From assembly GCF_900142975.1 (NCBI RefSeq), contig NZ_LT670848.1:1-64000 (forward strand): a DNA stretch of 64,000 nt, read 5' to 3'. This DNA comes from Salegentibacter salegens (GTDB lineage: Bacteria; Bacteroidota; Bacteroidia; Flavobacteriales; Flavobacteriaceae). The notes under the pieces were generated by a model. It saw only the letters and a program-made list of their open reading frames with translations, was not told the DNA's origin and did no database searches. The translations under genes and the position numbers were made by a program. The first letter of the stretch is position 1; every line of letters starts with the position of its first letter. Positions 1 to 9,900 of the stretch are shown piece after piece.

Positions 1-906
1 AGTCATAAAGAAGGTTGAAGATTTATTGAGAAAGTAGGATATAAACCAAACTCATCAGCGCAATCTTTACGAACAGGAAAATCAAAAAACTATTGTTTTT
101 ATGGCAGAAGATATTTCGGATCCATTTTTTTCTGCCATAGCAAAGCAAATGGAAGAGATCGCTTTTAACAATGGTTATAAGATAATTTATTGCAGTACTG
201 AAAATAAAAAAGAGCGAGCAATTGAATTGTTGAATCTTTTTAAAGATAGACAAGTTGATGCGTTTATAATTACCCCACCTGAAGGCTTTGAAGATGAATT
301 GAAAAGGTTAATCTATGAGGAGCATCAAATGGTTATGGTGTTTGATAGGTATTTCGATAGTTTTAAGCACAATTATGTAGTTCTTGAAAATTATAAGGGA
401 GCCGAGGAAGCTACCAGGTCTTTGTATTCTTCCGGAAAAAGAAAAATCGCATTATAGGAATTGAATCTAATTTATCCCCATTGGTCCAAAGATTAGAAGG
501 ATATAAAAATACTATGAATAGTTATCAGCTGCAGGAATATTCACTTTTGATAAAATTCGATCAAATTAAAACTTTAGAGGGGCAAAAAGCAATTAAGAAT
601 TTTTTAGCACAAAATCCGGAAATTGATGCAATTTTATTTGCAACTAATAATCTTGCCATAAGTGGTCTCAGAGTGATAAAAAGTAAAGGTTTGAAGATTC
701 CTGAGGATATTGCGATCATTTCGTTTGATGATCGGGATATTTTTGAATTATTTACTCCTCCAATAAGTGTAATAGCGCAACCAGTACCCGAATTAGCTAA
801 TGAATTAATTAAAGGAACTCTTCAATTAATGAAAACAAAAGAAACGAGAGAAGTCTTCTACCAAAAGGTTTTGAAGGGAAAGCTTATTAATCGAAAATCG
901 AACTAG
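1..906 (+). pseudogene. LacI-family transcriptional regulator, frameshifted and cut by the window edge
   Basis: The translation, read across frames, is a LacI/GalR repressor. It starts in the hinge region (VGYKPNSSAQSLRTGKS) and runs through the periplasmic-binding-protein-like sugar domain to a normal end (SFDDRDIFELFTPPISVIAQP). The DNA-binding helix-turn-helix lies before base 1. The frame breaks near 33, 93 and 455, each repaired by adding one base (for example ATTATAGG where ATTAATAGG restores the frame). The protein would sense a sugar and control the adjoining SusC/SusD locus, which is the usual arrangement. A good LacI-type palindrome lies just downstream, before susC. Family assignment is firm. 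Whether the breaks are real mutations or base-calling errors cannot be told from the sequence. Confidence 0.85.
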
Positions 907-930
907 TCAAAAATAGGTCTGTTTCTACTT

Positions 931-956
931 AAGATAGGGGAATCTCCCTTATTTTC
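931..956 (+). terminator. Probable terminator of the lacI gene
   Basis: An imperfect hairpin, with GGGGA and TCCC arms around AATC and A-rich and T-rich outer arms, follows the lacI stop codon by about 25 bases. The T run is short and interrupted, so the call is modest. Confidence 0.4.
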
Positions 957-1026
957 AATTCTTTAAAATTTTCAATCTTTTTTTATTTATTTGGTAATAT
1001 AGAATAACATAATTATTAGCTGCAAG

Positions 1027-1040
1027 GTAAAACGTTTTAC
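1027..1040. promoter_or_regulatory. LacI-type operator palindrome upstream of susC
   Basis: GTAAAACGTTTTAC is a perfect 14-bp palindrome with the central CG typical of LacI/GalR operators. It lies between the lacI gene and susC, 57 bases before the susC start codon, where a bound repressor would block the promoter. The assignment to the neighbouring LacI protein is an inference from position. Confidence 0.65.
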
Positions 1041-1096
1041 TAAAGTTTTATTGTTATTTTACTACAACGATTACGCTAATATTTAATTTAACCAAT

Positions 1097-4000
1097 ATGA
1101 GAAAACAAGTCACGAAAATTGGAGGTGAATTTCTGGTATTTTTAATGCTTGTAATGGCTTATCAGGCTCAAGCATTTAATAGTATTTCAGACGAACTTAT
1201 TTATAATGAAGACCAAACTGAAATTACCGGAGTAGTCACGGGCGCGGCAAATGGTATTCCAATTCCTGGAGTATCAGTTTTTGAAAAAGGAACTGATAAT
1301 GGGACAGTAACAGATTTTGACGGAAATTATAGTCTTACAATTTCAGGTTCAGATGCGATATTAGTTTTTTCTTACGTTGGCTTTAAGACAACAGAAGTTG
1401 AAGTGAACGGAGAAACTAACATAGATGTTACTTTAGAAGATGAAGTTTCTCAGTTAGATGAATTAATTGTAGTAGGTTATACTTCCCAAAAAGAGAGGAC
1501 AATTACGGAGCCTTAAGTTCTGTTAATGTTGAAGATTTAGAATCAAGAAGGGTTCCCAATGTAACTCAAGCTTTACAGGGACAGGTGCCAGGTGTAAATA
1601 TTACCCAAAGTACAGGTGCTCCAGGGGATAATATAGAAGTAAGAATTAGAGGTAATGGTACAATTGGAAATAATAATCCACTTTATGTAGTTGATGGGAT
1701 ACCAACTAGGGAGATAACATTCCTGAACCCAAGTGATATTAAGTCTATGACAGTTTTAAAAGATGCCTCTGCAGCTTCTATTTATGGTTCAAGAGCTGCG
1801 GGAGGAGTGATTGTTATAGAAACTAAAAACGGTAGTGATCGTAGTGGTATTCAAGTTAGTTATTTTACCGGAATTCAAAAAGTGCAAAATCTTCCCACTA
1901 TGCTTAATGCAGAGCAATATATGCAAACTGTAGAAAATGCTTGGGATAATGCTGGTTATGAGGGTACTAATCCTTATATTGAAGATAGAAATAGATCTGA
2001 TTTTGCTGATGTAGATTATCTTGATGAACTGTTTGAGCTGGGGAGAACACAAAGCGCACAGGTTACAGCTTCTGGAGGGAATGAAGATACAGATTATTTT
2101 CTTTCAGCCGGATATTTCGGACAAGATGGTCCCGTAGTATATGACAATGATCAATACAGAAGGTTTAATTTCAGGTCCAATGTGAATTCAAACCTTAATG
2201 ATAGACTAAAAGTGGGAGCTAACCTTCAAGCTTCATATGAGTATAAAGACAGAATATCTTCCAGTGGGGATTCGCCGGGAATTATTAGGCATGCTTTTTT
2301 AAGACCTCCAATTATCCCGGTAAGAAAAGATCCGTCAGACCCTACCTATTCCGAGGAAGATCCGTTTACCGATTTACCGTTTTTTCAGGGACCGGATAGC
2401 TATGAAAGTAGCAAATATGAATTTTCACAAAATCCAATTGCGTTGGCTTATTTTACAGATGATGCTGCCCGAACTTTCAAGACTTTTGGAAACATCTTTG
2501 CAGAGTATAGCTTTTGAATGATAAAGCTTTAAAGTTCAGAACTAATTTTGGAGCAGATATTAATTTCATTCACAATAAAGCTTTTGGAGTTAACTTTGGT
2601 GATGATGATGGTGGCGGTGCAGCCAGGATAGAGGCTCGGGAGACAGAATCGTCCCAATAGCTTAAGTGAAGTAAGAGGAGAGGATATTACCTTGACCTTG
2701 GAATAACAGTCTAAGTTATTCGAAAGAGTTTGGAGATCATACTATTGAGCATTAGTAGGATCTGAATTTATCACAAGCCGTTATCAAATCTGAATGCCTC
2801 AAGAACAAGATTTGACTTTACTGAACCAAATTTCCGTTATATGGATTTTGGTGATACTGAACAGGATATTTGGAATGGGGTCTGGCTGAAGAATGGTCTT
2901 TATTTTCATTCTTTGGGTCGGCAACTTACTCTTTCCAGGATAAATATATGGTAACTGCAAATTTAAGAGCAGATGCATCCTCAAGATTTGCAGATGAAAA
3001 TAAGTGGGGCTATTTCCCTTCTATGTCAGCAGGTTGGATGATATCGGAAGAAGAATTCGCACAAGATTTAGACTGGCTATCCGAATTAAAACTAAGAGCT
3101 AGTTGGGGACAATTAGGAAACCAAGAAATACCAAATTTTGCATACTTAACCTTATACCGCAGAGATGCGGATAGATATTTAATAAACCGTTACGGAAATC
3201 CGGATTTAAAATGGGAAACTACGACTCAAACTAATGTAGGTTTAGATTTTGGAATTATGGCCAATAGATTATTCGGTTCAATGGATTATTTGAAAAGCAA
3301 ACTTCTGATATCTTATTACCCATTTCCTTGCCACAATTTGTTGGTGATGTTTCTCCCACTTTCTTAAATGCGGGGGAAGTAACTAATAGTGGTTTTGAAT
3401 TTGGCTTAACATATAGAAATTATGATAACGAGTTTTAAATATAAAATTAGTGGAAATTTTGCCACACTGCATAATGAGGTGAATTCCTTACATCCCAATT
3501 TACCATATATAGATGGTATGGTTACTAGAACCCAACCGGGAGAAGCCTTAAATGCTTACTACGGGTTTGTTCAGGAAGGTATCTATCAAAATGAGCAAGA
3601 AGTTGCCGAACACTTAAGCGGTACACCTAATCCTCCACAGCAACCCGGAGATATTAAGTTTAGAGATATTAATGGAGACGGTAGAATAAACGATATGATA
3701 GAGATTTATTGGTAACCCGAACCCGAAACTTAGTTATGGTCTTAGTATGGGCTTCAATTATAATGCCTTTGATTTTAATATTCTTTTCAAGGAGTTAGTG
3801 GGTAGACCGATATAATGATTTGAAGAAAATTATTGATTACGATACACGACCATTCAATTATACCGATAGGGTTTTAAATAGCTGGGACGGAGAAGGTTCA
3901 ACCAATAGCATTCCAAGAGTAAGTTTTTCGGATAATGGAAGTAGTAGGGTTTCGGATATTTTTGTTGAGGATGCTTCTTATTTGAGACTTAAGAATGTGG

Positions 4001-4188
4001 AGTTAGGTTATTCTTTGAATTTGCAAGAAAGCTTAGGGATTGACAATGTAAGATTATATGTTTCTGGACAGAATATTTTCACAGTTACAGATTATTCGGG
4101 ATTAGATCCTGAATCTACAGCTTTGATAGATTATGGAACTTACCCTCAGTCCTTAACACTTATGTTTGGAGTTAACGCTTCATTATAA
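1097..4188 (+). pseudogene. SusC-like TonB-dependent outer-membrane glycan transporter, multiply frameshifted
   Basis: Reading through the frames gives a full-length SusC/RagA protein: signal peptide, carboxypeptidase-regulatory-like domain (ITGVVTGAANGIPIPGVSV), TonB box region (ELIVVGYTSQKE), plug domain (VPGVNITQSTGAPGD, NPLYVVDGIP) and a 22-strand-type barrel ending LTLMFGVNASL. Pieces in open frame are 1097-1516, 1510-2517, 2870-3367, 3422-3715 and 3820-4188. Breaks near 1507, 2513, 2650, 2700, 2755, 2790, 2877, 3290, 3420, 3690-3705 and 3790-3810 are each repaired by one base, mostly in runs of two to five identical bases. At 2700 a base is extra rather than missing. The protein would import oligosaccharides captured with the SusD partner. 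As written the gene cannot make a working transporter. Confidence 0.9.
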
Positions 4189-4209
4189 AAAATCTAAAAA
4201 ATTACTAAT

Positions 4210-5679
4210 ATGAAAAAATATATCAAAATATTACCTTTTAGTACTAAGTGTAGTACTTTTAGGATGTGAACTTAATGAAGAACCCATTGGTTTAATAACA
4301 AGAGATCAGATTAATACTGAGCCTACAGCAAGTTCAGTTACGTCTTCAGTGAATTCCAGTTATCAGTTACTTTCCAATACTTTAAATATTATTGGAGAAT
4401 GGGACTGGACTGGAGGAAAAGTACTTAGAAATGATTTTATTCTTCAGGATATTGCTGCAGGAGACATGAATAAAAAGTGGAATCCTGATGGAGATCAGGC
4501 CTGGATGGATGAGGTAGCAGCTTTTAATTTTACCGCAATAAATGGGGCCTTTAATGGTATCTGGAGCTATGATTATGAGGGCATTTCCAGGGCGAATATG
4601 GCCATTAACACTCTTAATAACCCTGACATTACAGATACTGGGTTAGATGCTGCAACCAAAGACAGATTATTGGGTGAAGCTTATTTTTTAAGGGCTTTTT
4701 ATTATTTCGATTTGCTTAATCATTTTGGAGGGGTTCCCTTATTAACAGAACCACTGGAAGATTTCTCTGCTGCCTATGAAGTTTCTAATCGGGCGAGTGA
4801 GGAAGAAGTAATTGCTTTAATTGAAAATGACCTGGAAACTGCGGTAGGTTTATTACCGATGCAAAAATATTCCAGTAATGCTGAACCATGGAGAGTTTCT
4901 ATAGGGGCTGCAAAAGGGATGCAAGCAAAAGTCGATTTATTTCAAGAAAATTGGGAGATGTCTTTAGCCCATATTGAAGAGCTACAAGCCTGGAATTTTA
5001 TTCTTTAAATGATCATTATTTCGATTCTTTTGATGTAGAAAAAGAATTCATGGAAGACGAAGTAATATTTGCTTATGACCACCGAGCGGAATTAAACCCA
5101 AGTAAAGGAAATGGTTTAGCTGCATTGATGGGTTGGGGTTTTGTGGCACCAACTGAGAACTTTGTAAATGCTTTTGAAGATGACGATCCCCGACTTGAAT
5201 ATACCATTGAGACAGAAACTCAATCCCCGCACAAACTTCTAGGGTCGACCGACAGCCAATATAAAGGGAATGATGATTCTCCTGGAAATAAAGTTTACAT
5301 AAGATATGCTGATGTTTTACTATGGAAAGCAGAAGCATTGATCGAAACAGGACAGGTTGAAGCTGGGTTGGAAATAGTAGACCAAATTAGGATGCGGGCA
5401 GAGAATACACCGTCCCTGGATGGTAGTAACGGTGAATTGGAAATGTATTCCGGTTCAGGTTTATCTCAAGAACAAGCACTTGAAGTTCTATATAAAGAGC
5501 GAAGGTTGGAATTGGGTTTTGAGTCTCACCGAATTAATGACCTAAAGCGCTGGGGAATTGCAGATGAAGTTTTAACCGAAATGGGGAAAAATTTTCAGGA
5601 GTATAATTACTTATATCCAATTCCACAGGGAGAGATTGATCGAAGTGGAGGTCAAATTGAACAAAATCCAGGTTACTAA
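4210..5679 (+). pseudogene. SusD-like glycan-binding lipoprotein, frameshifted
   Basis: This is a SusD/RagB family surface lipoprotein that would bind glycan on top of SusC. The signal peptide and lipobox are split by an extra C near 4233; correcting it gives a leucine-rich segment ending LLGCELNEEP. The TPR-rich body is recognisable (LLGEAYFLRAFYYFDLLNHFGG, then YIRYADVLLWKAEALIETG). The ending LYPIPQGEID...NPGY is normal for the family. A second break near 4998 comes from one T missing in a T run. It follows susC by 21 bases in the same direction, as in nearly all SusC/D pairs. Family call is secure; function as written is lost. Confidence 0.88.
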
Positions 5680-5691
5680 TAATAAATTTAA

Positions 5692-6661
5692 ATGAAAATG
5701 AATAAATTTTTTATTTCAACAATAATTGCATTACTGGTTAGTGTATTAGGTTATAGTCAGGAAGAACTCGAGAAGGAATGGATGATGGGACCTTTTGAAA
5801 GGTTTGAAGAGGCCAAACCTATTATCCAAAAGGATAGTTTAAGTGAGTTTGAAGATCCAATGACAGGTGAAGTTATCAGATGGGAATCAATGGCAACTTT
5901 TAATCCTGCAGCAATTGTAAAGGATAATAAGATTCACGTACTATACAGGGCAGAAGAAAAATTAGGAGAAAAAGAAATTGGCGGACATACATCCAGAATA
6001 GGTTTAGCAATATCTGCAGATGGAAAAGAATATGAAAGAAAGAAGGAGCCTATTTTTTACCCCGCAGATGACAGTCAAAAAGAATTTGAATGGACTGGAG
6101 GAACAGAAGACCCCAGGATAGTAGAAACTGAAGAAGGAACTTACGTTCTTACCTACACTCAATGGAACAGGGAATATCCAAGGTTGGCCGTGGCTACATC
6201 AACTGATTTAAAGAATTGGGAAAAGCAAGGACCTATATTCGAGGAATGGAAAGATGGAAAATACCATGACACTGAAACAAAATCAGGAGCAATTGTTACT
6301 GAACTTCAGGATGGAAAGTTAGTGGCAGCTAAAATTAATGGAAAGTATTGGATGTATTACGGAGTACCACATATATGGTTAGCCAGCTCCGATGATTTAG
6401 TCAACTGGGAGCCCGTAGAGGATTATGAAGGTAATCTTGCACCAGTGTTAAGTCCTCGACCAGGCTATTTTGATTCCTGGTTAGTTGAAGCAGGACCACC
6501 TCCAGTTTTAACAGAAGATGGAATTGTTGTACTCTATAATGCCGGTAATTCGCAAAATATAGGTGTGGATCATTTAGGTAATAGGATCTATACAGGTGGG
6601 CAGGCCTTATATGATTCTGAAGAACCCTGGAAACTATTAGATAGATCTGACAAACCTTTTA
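5692..6661 (+). pseudogene. Exported GH130-family glycosidase/phosphorylase, 5' part, split by an insertion sequence
   Basis: The encoded protein starts with an N-terminal signal peptide ending near GYSQ, then a five-bladed propeller of glycoside hydrolase family 130. Family landmarks are MATFNPAAIV, VLYRAEE, GGTEDPR and SRIGLAIS. GH130 enzymes act on beta-mannosides or related linkages. Cytoplasmic members are phosphorylases, while exported members characterised in Bacteroides are beta-1,2-mannosidases, so the signal peptide points to hydrolysis in the periplasm or outside. Reading stops shortly after the IS1595 element enters at 6662. The reading frame itself has no other break, unlike the three genes upstream. 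The sequence resumes in frame at 7711. Confidence 0.85.
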
Positions 6662-7710
6662 GGCTAAGTTCTAATTAGCATATTGAATAGTTGTTGTTTG
6701 TACTCGTACCATGCGCTATTTGAAGCAAAGGCAATGGCTGTAACTGTTGCCATTTTACTGGTTGAGTTCTTGATTTTTTCAAGTACCAAGAACCAATTCA
6801 AGTAATTCTGTAAGTATTTTGTAGCTACCCCATTGAAAGAATCCATGAACTTTCTCAATCTCATATCCATATTGTTTACATTCTGGACATGGTACACCTT
6901 ATCTACGGTTCGCTGTCCCTTTGAGGTGTTGAACTTTTTATGGGCAATTGTGTTGGCTTTTGCAAAAGCACCATAACTTCTATGGCTGTCGCTGCAGAGT
7001 ACGTCAGCTTTATCAAGTTTCCCTTTAAGTATTCTATTCAGATCCTCTTTACTGATACGACCTCTTGTGGCCACTTTAAAGTCTTTGTTTCCAGATCTAT
7101 CACAAGTTGCCACTACAGCTACTTTTTCATCACTTATGCCTGCTTTGCTTGCTTTTTCTCCTCGCATTTTCGGTTTTCTACCTAAATGACGTCCTCCTTT
7201 TTCTGAGTAGGCAAAGAACAGGTCATCGCTTTCGACTATGCCCTGAAACTCTTCTACCGAAACACTGGAAAATGACGTGAGCAATTTATGTCTCCAATCA
7301 AAGGACGTTTGAATTGATATCTCCGTCTCTTCTGCACTTTTCCTGATACTGTAGCCCGACAACAAACAGTATAAATACCGATTTAACTTCTCTTTCTTTT
7401 TTATATTATACCAAAACTTACCTGTGGTCTCACTGAAATTCTTCTTACAGCCATTGCAAACATAGCGTTGAACGCCTTTGAGCTTGCCATTGGCACGAAC
7501 ACGCTTTTCTGAGCAATGAGGACAGGTAACTGCTTTTGCCTCGTTGCTGTCCTTTACTTCACTTTCTTGCAAAGACAATGATAGCAACGAAGCCACTATC
7601 TCTTGTTGAACAGTCGCTGGACTATTAACGAAAAAATCCCTGAAATCTGAAGGTATCATATCTATATAGTTTTACACAAATATAAGACATATTCATCTTA
7701 GAACAAAGCT
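6662..7710 (-). mobile_element. Complete IS1595-family insertion sequence inside the GH130 gene
   Basis: The element is 1049 bp. Its ends are imperfect inverted repeats (GGCTAAGTTCTAA on the left; the right end read outward is AGCTTTGTTCTAA). It is bordered by the direct repeat ACCTTTTA at 6654-6661 and 7711-7718, an 8-bp target duplication as usual for IS1595. Removing the element and one repeat copy rejoins the GH130 frame exactly (DKPF-IKPELPFEKSGQ). The intact transposase and perfect duplication suggest a fairly recent insertion. Confidence 0.93.
6664..7659 (-). CDS. IS1595-family transposase
   Basis: The 331-residue transposase fills the element and its stop codon overlaps the terminal repeat. 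An N-terminal zinc ribbon (CPHC near residue 45, CNGC about 22 residues later) precedes a helix-turn-helix region (YSIRKSAEETEISIQTSFDWRHK). The ISXO2-type catalytic domain follows, with acidic positions in VESDDLFF and LCSDSHRSYG and a downstream HVQNVNNMDMRLRKFMDSFNG block. No frameshift is seen, so it may be active. Confidence 0.92.
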   Translation of the reverse strand: MIPSDFRDFFVNSPATVQQEIVASLLSLSLQESEVKDSNEAKAVTCPHCSEKRVRANGKLKGVQRYVCNGCKKNFSETTGKFWYNIKKKEKLNRYLYCLLSGYSIRKSAEETEISIQTSFDWRHKLLTSFSSVSVEEFQGIVESDDLFFAYSEKGGRHLGRKPKMRGEKASKAGISDEKVAVVATCDRSGNKDFKVATRGRISKEDLNRILKGKLDKADVLCSDSHRSYGAFAKANTIAHKKFNTSKGQRTVDKVYHVQNVNNMDMRLRKFMDSFNGVATKYLQNYLNWFLVLEKIKNSTSKMATVTAIAFASNSAWYEYKQQLFNMLIRT

Positions 7711-7867
7711 ACCTTTTATAAAGCCGGAATTACCTTTTGAAAAATCGGGACAATATAAGGACGGTACAACTTTTATTGAGGGATTAGTGTATTTTGAAGA
7801 TGAATGGTATTTATATTATGGAACAGCTGACAGTATGGTAGGTGTTGTTAAAACAGATAACGAGTAG
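7711..7867 (+). pseudogene. GH130-family enzyme, 3' part after the insertion sequence
   Basis: This is the C-terminal end of the split GH130 protein (IKPELPFEKSGQYKDGTTF, then GLVYFEDEWYLYYGTADS), ending with TAG at 7865-7867. The tail YYGTADSMVGVV is the last propeller blade typical of the family. It joins the 5' part in frame if the element and one target repeat are removed. It has no start codon of its own and is unlikely to be translated alone. Confidence 0.85.
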
Positions 7868-7879
7868 AAAAAAAGATTT

Positions 7880-9190
7880 ATGGGCCTAAGCAAAAAACTC
7901 CTAACCGGGGCAATAGTCTCGAGTTTAGGAGGCTTATTATTCGGTTTTGATACAGCAGTTATTTCTGGAGCTGAACAGGGATTAAAGGAATTTTTCAATC
8001 TTAATGCAATATCCCATGGATTTACCAATTCGATAGCTTTAATAGGGACGATAATAGGAGCTATTTTTGCTTTTATTCCGGCCCAGTATTGGGGAAGGAA
8101 AAAATCTTTATTGATTATTGGTGCATTTTTTGGGTTATCTGCCTTAGGTTGCGCTTTTACCAGTAGTTGGGAACTATTTTTGTTTTATAGATTTCTAGGT
8201 GGCCTAGGGGTTGGAGCATCTTCGGTTATAGCACCAATGTATATTTCAGAAATTTCCCCCTCATCTCATAGAGGAAGGTTAGTTGGGTTATTTCAGTTTA
8301 GTATAGTATTTGGAATTCTATTAGCTTTTATATCTAATTATTTTTTAAAAATCCAAATTTCGGTTGATGCCTGGAGATGGATGCTGGGGGTTGAAGCTGT
8401 TCCAGCTTTATTTTTCTTTATTCTTACATTTTTTATTCCAAAAAGTCCACGTTGGCTTATTATTAAAGGAAGTGGAGAAGAAGGTCTAAAAACTCTTAGG
8501 GAGCTAGGAGATCTTAAAGCAAATGAGACATTTGAAAAGATTAAAGGGTCTTTAAATAAGGATAAGGTAAAAGAAAGTCTATTTCAGAAAAAATATTTCA
8601 AGCCAATTTTACTCGTCTTTTTAATGGCAACCTTTAATCAATTCTCAGGGATTAATGCAATTATGTATTATGCTCCAAGGATATTTGAAATGTCGGGAAT
8701 AGCCGAGGACAGTGCATTTTTGCAGGCGGCATCTGTAGGGTTTGTTAATATGGTTTTTACCATTTTTGCAATGACTCTAATTGATAAAATAGGACGTAAG
8801 AAGCTAATGCTATGGGGTTCTATTGGTATGATAATAAGTTTAGTTTTTAGTACCTTTTTTCTTAACCAGCCTGAAATAGGTAAAGGTTTATTGATCATTC
8901 CAATCTTGGTATTTATTGCAAGTTTTGCTTTTTCTCAGGGAGCTGTAATTTGGGTATTTATTTCCGAGATTTTCCCAAATAAGGTAAGAGCTTCTGGCCA
9001 GTCTTTTGGGACTTTCATTCATTGGTTTTGGGCAGCTGCCTTAACTTGGTTATTCCCAATAGTTGCAAGTTTACCTAATGGAGGTAGTTATGCTTTTGGC
9101 TTTTTTGCAGTGGCAATGGTGTTTCAACTAATTTTTGTAATAAAACTATTCCCTGAAACTAAAGGTAAATCACTAGAAGAAGAAATATAA
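7880..9190 (+). CDS. MFS sugar:proton symporter (sugar porter family)
   Basis: The 436-residue protein has twelve hydrophobic segments and the sugar-porter landmarks: GGLLFGFDTAVISG in helix 1, RFLGGLGVGASSV, GRKKS and GRKKLM loops after the second helix of each half, PKSPRWL at the end of the first half, and PETKGKSLEE at the C-terminus. It would carry a monosaccharide or short oligosaccharide across the inner membrane. It starts 12 bases after the GH130 stop and is the last gene of the polysaccharide locus. It is the only intact member of that locus, so it may still work if another promoter reads it. The substrate cannot be told; a mannose-type sugar is a guess from the GH130 neighbour. Confidence 0.9.
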   Translation: MGLSKKLLTGAIVSSLGGLLFGFDTAVISGAEQGLKEFFNLNAISHGFTNSIALIGTIIGAIFAFIPAQYWGRKKSLLIIGAFFGLSALGCAFTSSWELFLFYRFLGGLGVGASSVIAPMYISEISPSSHRGRLVGLFQFSIVFGILLAFISNYFLKIQISVDAWRWMLGVEAVPALFFFILTFFIPKSPRWLIIKGSGEEGLKTLRELGDLKANETFEKIKGSLNKDKVKESLFQKKYFKPILLVFLMATFNQFSGINAIMYYAPRIFEMSGIAEDSAFLQAASVGFVNMVFTIFAMTLIDKIGRKKLMLWGSIGMIISLVFSTFFLNQPEIGKGLLIIPILVFIASFAFSQGAVIWVFISEIFPNKVRASGQSFGTFIHWFWAAALTWLFPIVASLPNGGSYAFGFFAVAMVFQLIFVIKLFPETKGKSLEEEI

Positions 9191-9304
9191 GATTAAAAGT
9201 GAAATTTTTCATTAAAAGATGGTTGTAGAGTATTGCTTAGTTCAAGACATAGTAGACCTCCCGGTAAAAATGTAAAATTCCACGAGTAAATTTAAAGTTT
9301 AATT

Positions 9305-9574
9305 TTACTTCCCGGAATTTAATCTGAGTTGATTAAACAATAAAGCCGACCGACCTATGATTTCTGAAATGGCGTAAGCATTTAGCGCCCCCATACTACT
9401 TCCCATCACTTCGTTGAATTCTGTATTCGGGAATTCCTTTAGGATAAGATCGGGCTGGAAATGTTTATCTGAATAATCTATATCAGGAGCGAAAACCTGG
9501 CCGTATTCTTCCAGGACTTCTCTTTTTTCGTCACTTAATTTACTATTGAGTCCGTGTAGGTAAAGTATTTTCAT
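9305..9574 (-). pseudogene. Truncated YqiA/UPF0227-type alpha/beta-hydrolase (esterase)
   Basis: The N-terminal half matches the small YqiA esterases: MKILYLHGLNSK, an Asp-rich second strand (FAPDIDYSDK), the nucleophile elbow GSSMGALNAY, and ALLFN where family members continue with NP-A-L-P. Here the text changes to an unrelated tail and stops at 89 residues, about half the usual length, so the catalytic Asp and His are missing. No remaining downstream coding sequence of the family is visible in 9191-9304. It is probably a remnant. Confidence 0.65.
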
Positions 9575-9900
9575 TTTATAAAGTTAAAGCTTCGAAACAA
9601 ATAAAAGAAGAGAAGGCGACAATTAATGTCGTTCGTGTAATTATATGTTTTAAAAAAAGTTTAACGATTGTAAACACTCTATTTACTTAGCATCTTCCTA
9701 AATTATACTTTTAGAATTAAACGTTAGTTACGACTACATTTTTCTTCCTTTTTTCAATATCTAATCAAAAGATCATTATAGCTCTTCGGTATTGGATCAT
9801 TAGGCCAGGTTACAAGACTTAATGCTAAAAATTTGTTACCGGGAAAGATACTAGCCATTCAACATTAAACTCATTTTTAAACCAACAATATCTTATTATT
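9575..9900. other. Intergenic region between the esterase remnant and katG
   Basis: This is 326 AT-rich bases between divergent genes. It must hold the katG promoter, but no clear TAnnTTTG hexamer or peroxide-regulator palindrome was recognised. No coding sequence or RNA gene is seen. Confidence 0.5.
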
